NCBI RefSeq assembly: GCF_003815715.1
Contig: NZ_CP033922.1
Location: 4,202,001 to 4,266,000, forward strand
Source: Chryseobacterium sp. G0162
GTDB taxonomy: Bacteria; Bacteroidota; Bacteroidia; Flavobacteriales; Weeksellaceae
DNA length: 64,000 nucleotides
Direction of reading: 5' to 3'
Made by a program: the position numbers and the translations under genes. Of the stretch, positions 36,335 to 45,560 are shown one piece after another. Below the pieces are notes generated by a model. That model did not search any database. It saw nothing but the letters and a program-made list of their open reading frames with translations, and was not told the origin of the DNA. Positions within the stretch are counted from its first letter, which is position 1. Every line of letters begins with the position of its first letter.

Positions 36335-37297
36335 TTATAATGACAGTATAATTTTACCAAACAAAGGTTGGATCCGTTTTTTATCTTCAATTCTTTCATG
36401 AGCACTTTGAATGTCTTCGAGAGGAAAGATACTGTCTATAACCGGTTTTACATGGCCGCTTTCAATTAATTGCGTAATATGATGAACTTCATCCCTGCTT
36501 TGTCTGGTAAAAACAAAATGATAGGTAGCATTTTTTTCCCAGGCATGGATAAGATTTTGAGGCTGAGGAATATCAACCAATGTTACAATTCTGCCATAAT
36601 CAGCTAAAGCAAGCGGACTGTCTGATAATGTACTGCCTCCAACAGTATCAATAATCACATCCACCCCTTTTCCATTTGTATGAGCTTGTATTTCCTCAAT
36701 ATAGTTCTTTTGATGATGGTCAATGATAACATCGGCTCCAAGATTCTGAAGTTTTTCATGTAAAATACTTTGCCCGGTTGTATAGACAAAAGCACCAAGC
36801 GATTTAGCAACCTGGATGGCTAATGTTCCGACTCCACCGGCACCACCAAGAATAAGAATGGTTTCTCCTTTTTTCAATTGTGCCCGTACTACAAGCATCT
36901 CCCAAACCGTTCCGCCAATAAGAGGAATAGAAGCCGCTTCCTCATAGGTAATATTATCAGGCATTCTTGATAATAAGGATTCATTGGTAACATGATACTC
37001 TGCATAGCTTCCGGTACCGCCAAAACGTGGTGAATAATAAACCTTATCACCGGGTTTCCAGTTTTTAACAGCATCACCCACTGCTACAATATCACCGGCA
37101 ATATCATGGCCAGTTATGATAGGTAGATCAAATAAAGGAGCATAATCCCCTCGTCTTATCTGATAATCCAAGGGATTCATAGATGTGGCTTTTACTTTTA
37201 CCAGCACTTGCGAAGGAGTTGTTATAGATGGAGTAGAGACTTCTGCGAATTGAAGGACTTCCGGCCCGCCATAATTTTTAATTACAATAGCTTTCAT
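36335..37297 (-). CDS. Zinc-independent quinone oxidoreductase (MDR family)
   Basis: A 320-residue medium-chain dehydrogenase/reductase of the QOR type. It has an N-terminal GroES-like fold (PSQVLVKVKATSMNPLDYQIR), the cofactor motif LILGGAGGVGTLAIQVAKSLGA and IGGTVWEMLVV. No zinc-ligand cysteines are seen. It likely reduces quinones or enones with NADPH. It lies 24 bp from the alpha/beta hydrolase gene on the same strand and is probably co-transcribed with it. Confidence 0.88.
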   Translation of the reverse strand: MKAIVIKNYGGPEVLQFAEVSTPSITTPSQVLVKVKATSMNPLDYQIRRGDYAPLFDLPIITGHDIAGDIVAVGDAVKNWKPGDKVYYSPRFGGTGSYAEYHVTNESLLSRMPDNITYEEAASIPLIGGTVWEMLVVRAQLKKGETILILGGAGGVGTLAIQVAKSLGAFVYTTGQSILHEKLQNLGADVIIDHHQKNYIEEIQAHTNGKGVDVIIDTVGGSTLSDSPLALADYGRIVTLVDIPQPQNLIHAWEKNATYHFVFTRQSRDEVHHITQLIESGHVKPVIDSIFPLEDIQSAHERIEDKKRIQPLFGKIILSL

Positions 37298-37321
37298 AAT
37301 AAGGTATTTATTTAATAGTTT

Positions 37322-38299
37322 TTATTGAGGGAGTGTTTTCATAAATTCAAGGATCTCGGTACCGATTTCTGTGGAGTGGGTTTCCAATGCAAAATGCCCG
37401 GTATCGTAAAACTTGAGTCTGGCATTCGGAATATCTTTTTTATAAGCTTCCGCACCTTCAGGTAGAAAGTAAGGATCTTTGTTTCCCCAGACCAATAAAA
37501 GTTTAGGCTGATGCTTTCTGAAATACTCATGAAACTTGGGATATAAAGCTACATTGGTTCTGTAATCTTTTACCAGATCAAGCTGGATCTCTATATTGCC
37601 TGATCTGTCCAAAAATTTTTGATCTAATGTGTATGCTTCAGGAGCAATTAAAGAAACGTCCGATACTCCGTGATGGTATTGAAAGTAGGTAGCTTCTTTA
37701 GACACAAAGTCTTTTAATGCAAGTCGGTTGTTTTCTGATGGGTCTTTCCAATATTTCTGTATTGGATTCCATTCTTTGCTTAAGCCTTCTTCGTAAGCAT
37801 TTCCATTTTGAGAAATAATTCCGGTTATTTTCTCCGGATTGTTCATGGCCAGACGTAAACCTACCGGAGCGCCATAATCAAAAATATAGACTGCAAAACG
37901 TTTCATCCCCAGCTTGTCAACGAATGCCTGCATTGTATTGGCAAAGTTATCAAATGTATAACTAAACTGCTGGTGATCCGGAGCATCTGAATACCCAAAT
38001 CCTGGTAAATCAGGGGCTATGACATGGTATTTTGTGCTCAATATGGGAATCAGGTTTCTGAACATATGGGATGATGTCGGATATCCATGCAGCAGAAGAA
38101 TGGTAGGTGCATCAGAAGGACCTGCTTCTCTGTAAAATAAGTTTAACCCGTTGATCTGGGTGTTGCGATAGTGTATTGAATGGTTTTCCATAATGTGATG
38201 ATTTAAAATTGATTTTTGAGTAGATTGGGCCATCATTAGAGTATTGGTGAATAAACCAATTGACAGACCTCTAATGAGTTGTCTGAATGTTATTTCCAT
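37322..38299 (-). CDS. Alpha/beta hydrolase of the epoxide hydrolase/haloalkane dehalogenase type
   Basis: A 325-residue enzyme. The HGYP oxyanion motif is at 71-74, the nucleophile elbow IFDYGAPVG puts Asp141 as nucleophile, and WGNKDPYF and TGHFALET hold the acid/base. Asp nucleophile and the HGYP-type motif fit epoxide hydrolase or dehalogenase rather than an esterase. The N-terminus (LIRGLSIGLFTNTLMMAQS) resembles a signal peptide. A shorter start is M37 (38191), which would give a cytosolic form. It is divergent from a LysR gene. Confidence 0.85.
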   Translation of the reverse strand: MEITFRQLIRGLSIGLFTNTLMMAQSTQKSILNHHIMENHSIHYRNTQINGLNLFYREAGPSDAPTILLLHGYPTSSHMFRNLIPILSTKYHVIAPDLPGFGYSDAPDHQQFSYTFDNFANTMQAFVDKLGMKRFAVYIFDYGAPVGLRLAMNNPEKITGIISQNGNAYEEGLSKEWNPIQKYWKDPSENNRLALKDFVSKEATYFQYHHGVSDVSLIAPEAYTLDQKFLDRSGNIEIQLDLVKDYRTNVALYPKFHEYFRKHQPKLLLVWGNKDPYFLPEGAEAYKKDIPNARLKFYDTGHFALETHSTEIGTEILEFMKTLPQ

Positions 38300-38342
38300 T
38301 GGATTCTTTTTGTGATTCCAAAATTAATACGGATATTTGATT

Positions 38343-38364
38343 ATTAAAAACGATTAATTTTAAT
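38343..38364. promoter_or_regulatory. Inverted repeat in the hydrolase-LysR divergent region
   Basis: ATTAAAA (38343-38349) and TTTTAAT (38358-38364) with an 8-bp spacer. It could be the binding site of the LysR protein, but AT-rich DNA makes chance pairing likely. Confidence 0.3.
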
Positions 38365-38394
38365 AATTGTAATCACTTTTAATGATTAATAAGA

Positions 38395-39252
38395 ATGAAT
38401 ACAAATGATTTAAAGATATTTGAAGCCGTTGCTGAGACAGGCAGTTTTACAAAAGCGGCTTCCCTAATGTTTACGGTTCAGTCTAATGTAACCGCAAGAA
38501 TTAAAAGTCTTGAAGAGGAATTTGATACAAAACTGTTCTCCCGTACTTCCCGAAAAGTAGAACTTACCTCAGAGGGAATGATTCTGATGCAATATTGTAA
38601 ACAGATTCAGCATTTGGTGGAAGAAGCCAAATATAATATCCGAAGTGGAGAAAATGTAAGGGGCTGTTTGAAAATTGGCTGTATTGAAACAACGATGGTT
38701 TTAAAAGCACCGGAAATCCTCAAAATCTTTGAAGAAAAATACCCTGGTATTGAACTGGAATTTAAATCAGATACGAGAGACTCTCTGATTGCAGGAGTTT
38801 TGGATTACAGTTTGGATGCTGCATTTGTTTCGGCTCCTATTATTGCCAACGGGTTGGAAAAAATTAATATTAAAGAAGAGCAGCTTGTTATTTTAACTTC
38901 TTCCAAAGGTCCACAACTGCAGACATTACTTGAAAAATCACCTTTAAAAATTGTCGTATTTGATGATGGTTGTATCTTTAGAGAAAGATTCGAATCCTGG
39001 TTAAGTCATAAAGGCGTTATGAAGTATAAAAGTACTGTTTTGAATTCTTTTGAAGGCATTATTAATTTTGTGGAAGCAGGTTTAGGAATCAGTATATTGC
39101 CGGAAGAAATTGTTTCTAAATATTATGGTGGAAGAGCCATTAAAACTTATGGTTTAAATAAACAATTGGGAACCATGAATACAGTTCTTGTTTTCAGAAA
39201 GGAGGGACCACAATCTAAAGCTTTACAGTGTTTTATTGATATGCATTCGTAA
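38395..39252 (+). CDS. LysR family transcriptional regulator
   Basis: A 285-residue regulator. The N-terminal winged helix is clear (DLKIFEAVAETGSFTKAASL, then FTVQSNVTARIKSLEEEFDT). The C-terminal substrate-binding domain is of the CysB type (LKIGCIETTMV, SILPEEIVSKYY). Its divergence from the hydrolase-QOR-RidA cluster suggests it controls that cluster. The inducer is unknown. Confidence 0.9.
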   Translation: MNTNDLKIFEAVAETGSFTKAASLMFTVQSNVTARIKSLEEEFDTKLFSRTSRKVELTSEGMILMQYCKQIQHLVEEAKYNIRSGENVRGCLKIGCIETTMVLKAPEILKIFEEKYPGIELEFKSDTRDSLIAGVLDYSLDAAFVSAPIIANGLEKINIKEEQLVILTSSKGPQLQTLLEKSPLKIVVFDDGCIFRERFESWLSHKGVMKYKSTVLNSFEGIINFVEAGLGISILPEEIVSKYYGGRAIKTYGLNKQLGTMNTVLVFRKEGPQSKALQCFIDMHS

Positions 39253-39280
39253 AGATGGTATCCTATTAAAAAATTAAAAT

Positions 39281-40180
39281 ATGGCAAAAGCTACTGAAAC
39301 ACTTGAACAATTCTACCGGAACAAATACGGAATGTTATCTGAAGATTTCTCTCAAAATGAAGGACAATTTAATATCTTTAAGATTGAGGACAGGATTCAT
39401 TCAGGGATGACTTCTCCTACCTTTATCCGAAGAGATTTTCATAAGATCATGTGGTTTCAGGGGAATAATGTATTTCATTATGGAGACCGGAGTATTCCTA
39501 TAGCTGGAGATACATTACTTTTCTTTCATCCCTATGTACCTTATACTTACGAACCTTTAACTCCGGATTCTAAAGGCTATTTTTGTGTTTTTAAAGACGA
39601 ATTTCTGAAAGATAATTTTCGTTTCAATCTATTTGAGCTTCCACTATTTACAGCAGATGCATACCCTGTTTTCACTTTAAATGAGGAGGAAGCAAGGGAG
39701 ATTAAGATAATATTTGAAAAGATGTCCAAAGAAATGAATTCAGATTTTCGCTATAAATATGATCTTATTAAAAATTATGTCAGTGAATTAATTTATTGCG
39801 GATTGAAGTTACAGCCTGTAAATTGTTCCTCCGCATCTTCCAATGCTGCTGCCAGAATTACTTCGGTATTCATGGAACTTTTAGAGCGGCAGTTTCCCAT
39901 TGAATCTACTGCGCAACGTTTTGAACTACGCTCCCCCAAAGCATTTGCTGATCGACTGTCTATTCATGTTAATTATCTTAATCGCGCCATAAAAAAACAA
40001 ACAGGTCGAACGACTTCTGAGCATATTTTTGAACGGCTGATTTCAGAAGCCAAAATCCTTTTAAAATATACAGATTGGAACATTTCAGAGATCAGTCATG
40101 TCCTTGGTTTTGAAGACCAGTCCCATTTCAATAACTTTTTTAAGAAACAAACTAAGACCAGCCCGACCCATTTAAGATAG
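39281..40180 (+). CDS. AraC family transcriptional regulator
   Basis: A 299-residue protein with a cupin-like N-terminal half and a C-terminal AraC domain (FADRLSIHVNYLNRAIKKQTG and WNISEISHVLGFEDQSHFNN, then FKKQTKTSPTHLR). It is followed by an SDR gene with two direct TGACAA repeats 21 bp apart in between. This arrangement is typical of an AraC regulator acting on a downstream oxidoreductase. Confidence 0.9.
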   Translation: MAKATETLEQFYRNKYGMLSEDFSQNEGQFNIFKIEDRIHSGMTSPTFIRRDFHKIMWFQGNNVFHYGDRSIPIAGDTLLFFHPYVPYTYEPLTPDSKGYFCVFKDEFLKDNFRFNLFELPLFTADAYPVFTLNEEEAREIKIIFEKMSKEMNSDFRYKYDLIKNYVSELIYCGLKLQPVNCSSASSNAAARITSVFMELLERQFPIESTAQRFELRSPKAFADRLSIHVNYLNRAIKKQTGRTTSEHIFERLISEAKILLKYTDWNISEISHVLGFEDQSHFNNFFKKQTKTSPTHLR

Positions 40181-40189
40181 GTTTGAATT

Positions 40190-40216
40190 TGACAAGTATT
40201 GGTTTCTATATGACAA
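40190..40216 (+). promoter_or_regulatory. Direct-repeat AraC-type operator candidate
   Basis: TGACAA at 40190-40195 and again at 40211-40216, exactly 21 bp (two helical turns) apart, fit AraC-family binding to direct repeats. They lie 20-50 bp upstream of the -7-like TAATTTTG (40238-40245) before the SDR gene. Confidence 0.45.
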
Positions 40217-40261
40217 AATATCGATTGAGGCTTAAGGTAATTTTGTATGAAAATAGAATTT

Positions 40262-41098
40262 ATGAATCATACAAAAACATGGTACATCACAGGAGCATCT
40301 AAAGGAATGGGGCTTTCGGTAGTAAAAAAACTTTTAGAGAAAGGCTATAAGGTTGCCGCTACTTCAAGAACACTTGCTGCTTTTGAGGGGCTCAATAATG
40401 GTGGGGAAAATTTTCTTCCGTTAGAGGTTGATTTAAAAGATGAAAAGTCCATTGCCGGATCTATTGAGAGAACAATAGAAAAGTTTGGTCAGCTGGATGT
40501 GGTGGTCAATAATGCAGGGTATGGATTAGGAGGTGCAATTGAAGAACTCAGTGCTGAGGAGATTGAAGAGAACTTTCAGATCAATTTCTTTGCCGTAGTA
40601 AGAGTTATTCAGCAAGCATTACCTTATTTAAGGAATCAACGTTCGGGACATATCATTAATATTTCATCGATTGCTGGATTTGCTCCTGGATTAGGATGGA
40701 GTATCTATTCTGCTGCTAAATTTGCCGTAACAGGTTTGTCTGAAGCATTAGCTAATGATTTAGAACCCTTTGGAATCCATATAACTGCGGTTCTTCCCGG
40801 ATGGTTTCGTACTCATTTTGCCAAACCGGATTCAATAGCTTTCAGTCAGAATCAAATAAAAGAGTATGAGTTTTTGAGGACAGCTTATCAAAAAATGGAT
40901 GAAATGGACGGAAAACAATTAGGAGATCCTGATCAATTGGCAGATGCGTTTATTGAATTAATTGCTGCCAGGAATCCTCCTGCTTTATTATTCCTGGGAA
41001 GTGATGCTTTTCAAAGAGCAGAAAATAAAATGACTCACATGGTAGCCCAGCTCAAAGAATGGGAACATCTGTCTTTTTCAACAGACTTTAAAGAGTAA
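40262..41098 (+). CDS. Short-chain dehydrogenase/reductase
   Basis: The protein has 278 residues from ATG 40262 (MNHTKTWYITGASKGMG). The upstream ATG at 40247 lies too close to the predicted -7 box (40238-40245) to be in the mRNA with a leader. Classical SDR motifs are TGASKGMG, NNAGYG, the catalytic Ser in NISSIAG, and YSAAKFA (Tyr and Lys). The C-terminal DPDQLADAFIELI is of the ketoreductase/retinol-type subgroup. Substrate unknown; likely under the AraC protein. Confidence 0.9.
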   Translation: MNHTKTWYITGASKGMGLSVVKKLLEKGYKVAATSRTLAAFEGLNNGGENFLPLEVDLKDEKSIAGSIERTIEKFGQLDVVVNNAGYGLGGAIEELSAEEIEENFQINFFAVVRVIQQALPYLRNQRSGHIINISSIAGFAPGLGWSIYSAAKFAVTGLSEALANDLEPFGIHITAVLPGWFRTHFAKPDSIAFSQNQIKEYEFLRTAYQKMDEMDGKQLGDPDQLADAFIELIAARNPPALLFLGSDAFQRAENKMTHMVAQLKEWEHLSFSTDFKE

Positions 41099-41207
41099 TA
41101 AAATGAATCTTTAGACAGGATGAAAATAAAAGCAGTATAAGGAGCCGGATCTCTTTATTTTTCGTAGTTTACCCCCGAAAATAGATCAATCACATATTAC
41201 CAGCTTT

Positions 41208-42068
41208 ATGAAAAGGAATTTAATCAATCAAAATGGAGTCTCTGACAAATTTTGGAATATTGAATATCGGGGAAACACACAAAAAATAGTATTTGGAAAA
41301 ACGGGAACCCAAGGACGTGAAACCATTAAAGAATTTACAGATGAAGAAGAATGTACCAAAGAGTCTGAAAAGCTAATCGGGCAAAAGATCAGGAAAGGAT
41401 ACACTGAAATTCTTGAAAATGAAGAAATCCCACAGAAGGCGGAACTTTCTGAAGCTGAAAAAGCAGATATTTATTTCTGGGAAGCTATAGAAAAATCAAA
41501 TAAATATAAAAATGCCCACTGGAGCGAATATGATATTGATGAACATCTGGAGAATCTAACCCTATACCTTTCCCGGTTTGGAAAAGAAAGACTGGTCCTT
41601 TTTGAAAAGACCCTTCAGGAAAAGCTGAGTGAACTTTATACTGCGGAAATTGCCGAACTTTCCATCATCCTTGAGAATGATTTTAAAACGGAGAACGGGA
41701 GCTATATTTTTGACGGTTACCTTTCTGATGACGGATTCATTTATTTCCGTTGCTGGCTATTGCTGAAAGGTAAAGAGTTTTTTGAAGATATTAAAAAAGA
41801 TATTCAGGTATTTGTCAGTGGAAAATATAGTTTCAATATCGGGGATTGCTGGGCAGAAGGGTTATTGTATGTCTCTGATGAAGCCTATTCTGAAAATCAT
41901 GATAATGAAGATGAATCAGAAATACGAGATACAGTTGATGAGCTTTATCCGGAGAATCATTACGACAGTATGGATCGTAAAATGAACCGTGAACCGAAAA
42001 ATGGTGCTGAGCTTCAGAAGATGTACCCTCAATTGGTAAAAGAAATGGGTGAATTAAGAAATACATAG
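41208..42068 (+). CDS. WGR domain-DUF4240 fusion protein
   Basis: A 286-residue cytosolic protein. Residues 1-70 form a WGR-like domain (SDKFWNIEYRGNTQKIVFGK, TGTQGRETIKEF), known from PARP-type and MolR-type proteins as a nucleic-acid-binding fold. Residues about 83-200 match the DUF4240 pattern (FWEAIEKSNKYKNAHWSEYD, YDIDEHLENLTLYLSRFG, then LSDDGFIYFRCWLLLKGKEF). The tail is acidic. The function is unknown. No operon partner is adjacent. Confidence 0.75.
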   Translation: MKRNLINQNGVSDKFWNIEYRGNTQKIVFGKTGTQGRETIKEFTDEEECTKESEKLIGQKIRKGYTEILENEEIPQKAELSEAEKADIYFWEAIEKSNKYKNAHWSEYDIDEHLENLTLYLSRFGKERLVLFEKTLQEKLSELYTAEIAELSIILENDFKTENGSYIFDGYLSDDGFIYFRCWLLLKGKEFFEDIKKDIQVFVSGKYSFNIGDCWAEGLLYVSDEAYSENHDNEDESEIRDTVDELYPENHYDSMDRKMNREPKNGAELQKMYPQLVKEMGELRNT

Positions 42069-42101
42069 ATCAGTTCTGATAATCAATACAATGTAAGCCA
42101 T

Positions 42102-42140
42102 AAACAAACGGCAGGCATCTCAGATGCCTGCCGTTTGTTT
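42102..42140. terminator. Long hairpin terminator
   Basis: AAACAAACGGCAGGCATC pairs with GATGCCTGCCGTTTGTTT over 18 bp around a 3-nt loop. No long T-run follows beyond the TTTGTTT in the stem itself. Confidence 0.7.
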
Positions 42141-42280
42141 AAGTAACAACTGATGACAACAGGAGAGGAGAAATGTAATATTGGGAAATAGTGGTTACCT
42201 TTTTGTAATCTCTATTTTTATTTTAGTCTCTATTGGTAACTATTATAGTTTACTTTTGTAACTAAATAAATATTTCAAGA

Positions 42281-43237
42281 ATGAATACTAACATTAAATC
42301 CACCATTCTGCTGTTAATCTGTCTTTTATTCAATAATTTGCTCTTTTCGCAAACTCATGATGCTTACAGGATCAAAATAGGAAATACAGAAGTTTACTCT
42401 CTGCTGGATGGCACCATTGAAGTGGATGCAGAAAAGTTATTTAATGATCATACGCCGGGAAAACCTGCTCGTTTACTTGCCTCTCAGTTTATTAATAATC
42501 CTGTAGAGATCAGCATCAATGTTTTTCTTGTAAAAACGGATCGTAAACTTATTCTGGTAGATACAGGTTCCGGGGAATTGCTGGGAACAACCGGAGGACA
42601 TATCGTGGAAAGTCTTGCTTCTGTAGGAATAAAACCGGAAGCTATAACGGATATCCTGCTAACTCATATTCATGCAGATCATTCCGGAGGACTTATGATA
42701 AATAACAAAAAGGTTTTCCCTGATGCCACCATCCATGTCAATAAAAAAGAACTGGATTTTTGGCTGAATGAAACTAATGCTCAACAGGCTTCAAAAGAAC
42801 ATATGGGAGCTAATCCACAAACATTTGATAATGCAAAGAATATGCTGACCCCTTATCTTAATGATCATCAGGTAAAAACATTTGAAGGAGTGAATACTGA
42901 AGTGTTGCCTCATATTTATAGTTATGCCGTTGGTGGACATACGCCGGGGCATACGATTTATGTATTGAAAGATGGTGGTGAAGAACTCTTCTTTTGGGGG
43001 GATGTAGTACACGTTGCTGCTATTCAGTTATCTGCTCCTGACATATTGGATCATTTTGATGTAGATCATCATGCTTCTGATATAGCCAGAAAATCCTTTT
43101 TAAAACAGGCAGCCGATAAAAATTTACTGATTGCCGGGGCTCATATTTCCTTTCCCGGATTGGGAAGACTGAAAAAAGAAGGGAAAAAATATATTTGGTA
43201 TCCCGTTCCATATAGCACTTCAGGAAGATACCAATAA
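42281..43237 (+). CDS. Secreted metallo-beta-lactamase-fold hydrolase
   Basis: A 318-residue protein with a signal peptide (MNTNIKSTILLLICLLFNNLLFSQ). The HxHxDH zinc motif is LLTHIHADHSGG; other ligands lie in VGGHTPGHTIY and AGAHISFPG. Length and motifs fit the quorum-quenching lactonase or glyoxalase II-like branch of the MBL fold, exported to the periplasm. The leader carries GGTTACC (42193-42199) and GGTAAC (42235-42240), possible operator pieces. It is convergent with an HxlR regulator. Confidence 0.88.
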   Translation: MNTNIKSTILLLICLLFNNLLFSQTHDAYRIKIGNTEVYSLLDGTIEVDAEKLFNDHTPGKPARLLASQFINNPVEISINVFLVKTDRKLILVDTGSGELLGTTGGHIVESLASVGIKPEAITDILLTHIHADHSGGLMINNKKVFPDATIHVNKKELDFWLNETNAQQASKEHMGANPQTFDNAKNMLTPYLNDHQVKTFEGVNTEVLPHIYSYAVGGHTPGHTIYVLKDGGEELFFWGDVVHVAAIQLSAPDILDHFDVDHHASDIARKSFLKQAADKNLLIAGAHISFPGLGRLKKEGKKYIWYPVPYSTSGRYQ

Positions 43238-43300
43238 TGACGAGGGTAAGATTTTGTGCTGAGTTTGTTCTTGTCCTTTCAGTATGGGGCAAATCTCTTT

Positions 43301-43341
43301 AAAAAACTCCTGTAGATGAAAGGCACCTACAGGAGTTTTTT
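43301..43341. terminator. Bidirectional terminator between convergent genes
   Basis: AAAAAACTCCTGTAG (43301-43315) and CTACAGGAGTTTTTT (43327-43341) pair over 15 bp, giving T-runs both ways. Confidence 0.85.
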
Positions 43342-43355
43342 GTTTATAACAGCTA

Positions 43356-43700
43356 TTATAGCTGTTCATTTTGTTGTTCCAGTTCATGATGCTTCTGATT
43401 CCATAGCGTTAACTGATTAAGTATGGTGAGAAGTTCTATTCCTTTTTCGCTTAAAGAATATTCGACCCTTGGTGGCATTTCATTAAACTCTTCACGAATG
43501 ACGATTTTATCTTCAACAAGTTCTTTAAGCTGCTCGGTGAGTACTTTTTTAGAAATGATACTCATCAGGGCAAAGATTTGTCCAAACCTTTTCTTCTTTA
43601 AACCAATGGTATAAATGATGATGGGTTTCCATTTGGTGCCAATGGTGGCCATCGTCCTGGTCATGGGGCAGTTGTGGCAAATGAAGATTTCGTTTTTCAT
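43356..43700 (-). CDS. HxlR family transcriptional regulator
   Basis: A 114-residue winged-helix protein with the HxlR N-terminal Cys motif (CHNCPMTRTMATIGTKWKPI) and SIISKKVLTEQLKELVED plus MPPRVEYSLSEKG. Family members often sense electrophiles through that Cys and control oxidoreductase or hydrolase genes. It is convergent with the metallo-beta-lactamase gene, not divergent, so its target is not evident. Confidence 0.92.
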   Translation of the reverse strand: MKNEIFICHNCPMTRTMATIGTKWKPIIIYTIGLKKKRFGQIFALMSIISKKVLTEQLKELVEDKIVIREEFNEMPPRVEYSLSEKGIELLTILNQLTLWNQKHHELEQQNEQL

Positions 43701-43946
43701 TGAATTTTTTTATCTGAAAAAGAATGTTTAGAGTCTACAACAAATTTAATCATTAATCAAGAACTTACCTATATATTAAACGTGCAATTTGTAATAGATA
43801 TAGAGGGAGTATTCATGAAGTGATCAACATTGAATAATATAGGGAAAGGTATTATTTAGTTTCCAAAAATAAATTCATATTAAGCTTATAAAAACATTAT
43901 TATATCCACATATAGATTAAATTACTATTATTTTTTTACCGACTAT

Positions 43947-43977
43947 TTTGATGAATCATTATAAAAATATATTTTTG
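43947..43977 (+). promoter_or_regulatory. Bacteroidetes promoter of module 1
   Basis: TTTG (43947-43950), exactly 19 bp, TATTTTTG (43970-43977): a perfect match to the consensus TTTG-N19-TAnnTTTG. The same arrangement is found at 49164-49194. Confidence 0.8.
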
Positions 43978-44226
43978 CAGTCAATAAGATGAAGTTATTG
44001 CAACTCATTCTATTACTTTCAATAAAAACTAAAAACAAAACCTGAAAACTAATTATATCATGAAAATGAACAAGACTATATTGTATTTATCCTTACAAAT
44101 ACATCAACACTTATTTCCTACAATTTAAATCAGCAGTAAATCCTCAGAATTCAAGTTCTATCAATGTTTGGGGATGTTTATGTTGTATCAGGTATAATGT
44201 ACTTCTCCTTATTCAACGAAAATACC

Positions 44227-44256
44227 TTTTAATCAATGAATACACATTGATTAAAA
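44227..44256 (+). promoter_or_regulatory. Conserved leader hairpin of module 1
   Basis: TTTTAATCAATG and CATTGATTAAAA pair over 12 bp around a 6-nt loop, 109 bp before the gene start. The stem recurs at 49542-49563 with a different 6-nt loop. Confidence 0.6.
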
Positions 44257-44365
44257 TTCATATATCTCCTTTATCCAACAGAAGGAAAGACGGGGAGCGA
44301 CAAGTGGATTATTTTAAAAATCAAAAAAATATAATTTAATATTAAACCAATTAATTTTTACTATT

Positions 44366-45541
44366 ATGACAAAAAAACTACTAATCATGGCCTTTGCGGG
44401 CTTATCCAGTACGATGGCTTATGCAGCTGATTTGTATGTGAGAAATGGAGGAACAGGGGGAGCTTATTCTACTGTAAGTGCGGCTATCACTGCAGCTTCT
44501 GATGGGGATAGAATCATCATTCAACCCAAAACGAATGGAACGGCCTATGTAGAAAACCTGACCATCAACAAATCATTAACTTTTATTTCTGAAACTAATT
44601 ATAACAAATATTTTATTCAGGGAACGATTACCATCAATCCCGCTGCTGGGAGAGTGGTAACGATCAGTAATTTAAGTTCAGGAAACTTTACCATTTACAA
44701 TATAGTGGCAAGCGGACCTACAACTGGTGGAAGAACTACGATAAACCTTTACAATTGTTATTTAAATAAGGTAATTACCAACCAAGCCAATACGACTACC
44801 AATATTTCCGGTTCTACAGTATTGGGCGAAATTAGTTTTTCTCATGGTAGAGTTACTGCCAATAAAGCACAGTCTATTTATGCTAATTCTACGGCAGTAG
44901 ATACCAGTCTTGCCACTTCAGATATTGAAATTTATGGTAATGCTGCAAGTTTTGGGATATCGCATATGCAATCAAACTATAATTTTAAACTCTATAATAA
45001 TTTTTGCCGTGGAGTATTTGTGTATGGTATTAAAACAGGCAGTACTAACGAAATTATTAATAATACGATCTATGATCCTAATGGAGGTGATATAGCGCCA
45101 TTTTCCATCAACTTAAATAATGGAAACACCGGGAATATATCTATTATGAATAATGCCGCTTCTTTTGTGGTAGGAGCAACCAATGTTTGCATTAGCAACA
45201 ACAATAATGCTACAGTGACTGCAAGTTACAATGTATTTACAAATCAATTTGTGACACAAGGGAATATGACCCAAAGTAATAATTCAGGATCTGTGAATAT
45301 GAACTTTGACAATGTAGCATACACGGTAACCGGAATGAATGTAAATGCAGGAAATCCTGATATAAACTACACTGACTTAGATTTAACAAGAAATGATGCA
45401 GGTCACTACGGTGGTTCAAACAGTTGGACTAATTATTGGCCAACAGATAGCGGAGCTAAACCTCAGGTAAACTATTTACTAACTCCGCGAACAATCAGTA
45501 ATGGTACATTAAATATCAGTGGATCTGGTTTTTCTAAATAA
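44366..45541 (+). CDS. Secreted right-handed beta-helix protein (module 1)
   Basis: A 391-residue protein with a signal peptide (MTKKLLIMAFAGLSSTMAYA) and an opening typical of pectate-lyase-like folds (DLYVRNGGTGGAYSTVSAAI, then SDGDRIIIQP). Asn-rich short repeats follow, as in parallel beta-helices (NNTIYDPNGGDIAPFSINLN). There is no T9SS sorting domain and no catalytic residues are recognised. A near-copy lies at 49699. It is followed after 19 bp by the propeller protein gene, so the two are probably made together. It may be a surface-layer, adhesin-like or sugar-binding component. Confidence 0.82.
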   Translation: MTKKLLIMAFAGLSSTMAYAADLYVRNGGTGGAYSTVSAAITAASDGDRIIIQPKTNGTAYVENLTINKSLTFISETNYNKYFIQGTITINPAAGRVVTISNLSSGNFTIYNIVASGPTTGGRTTINLYNCYLNKVITNQANTTTNISGSTVLGEISFSHGRVTANKAQSIYANSTAVDTSLATSDIEIYGNAASFGISHMQSNYNFKLYNNFCRGVFVYGIKTGSTNEIINNTIYDPNGGDIAPFSINLNNGNTGNISIMNNAASFVVGATNVCISNNNNATVTASYNVFTNQFVTQGNMTQSNNSGSVNMNFDNVAYTVTGMNVNAGNPDINYTDLDLTRNDAGHYGGSNSWTNYWPTDSGAKPQVNYLLTPRTISNGTLNISGSGFSK

Positions 45542-45560
45542 TGACTAATGGTATAACAAT

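Larger units (their letters stand above)
43701..44365 (+). other. Promoter and long leader of the first beta-helix/propeller module
   Basis: The promoter is at 43947-43977, with a transcript start near 43983. That leaves a leader of about 380 nt, with a 22-codon frame (44060-44128, MKMNKTILYLSLQIHQ...) and a hairpin at 44227-44256. The same order recurs before the second module (49164 onwards). The 43701-43946 part shows nothing recognisable. Confidence 0.6.

Noticed and set aside
38985..39003. A T-loop-like sequence (GATTCGAATCC)
   Set aside because: It lies inside the LysR coding sequence and no acceptor or anticodon stems can be drawn.
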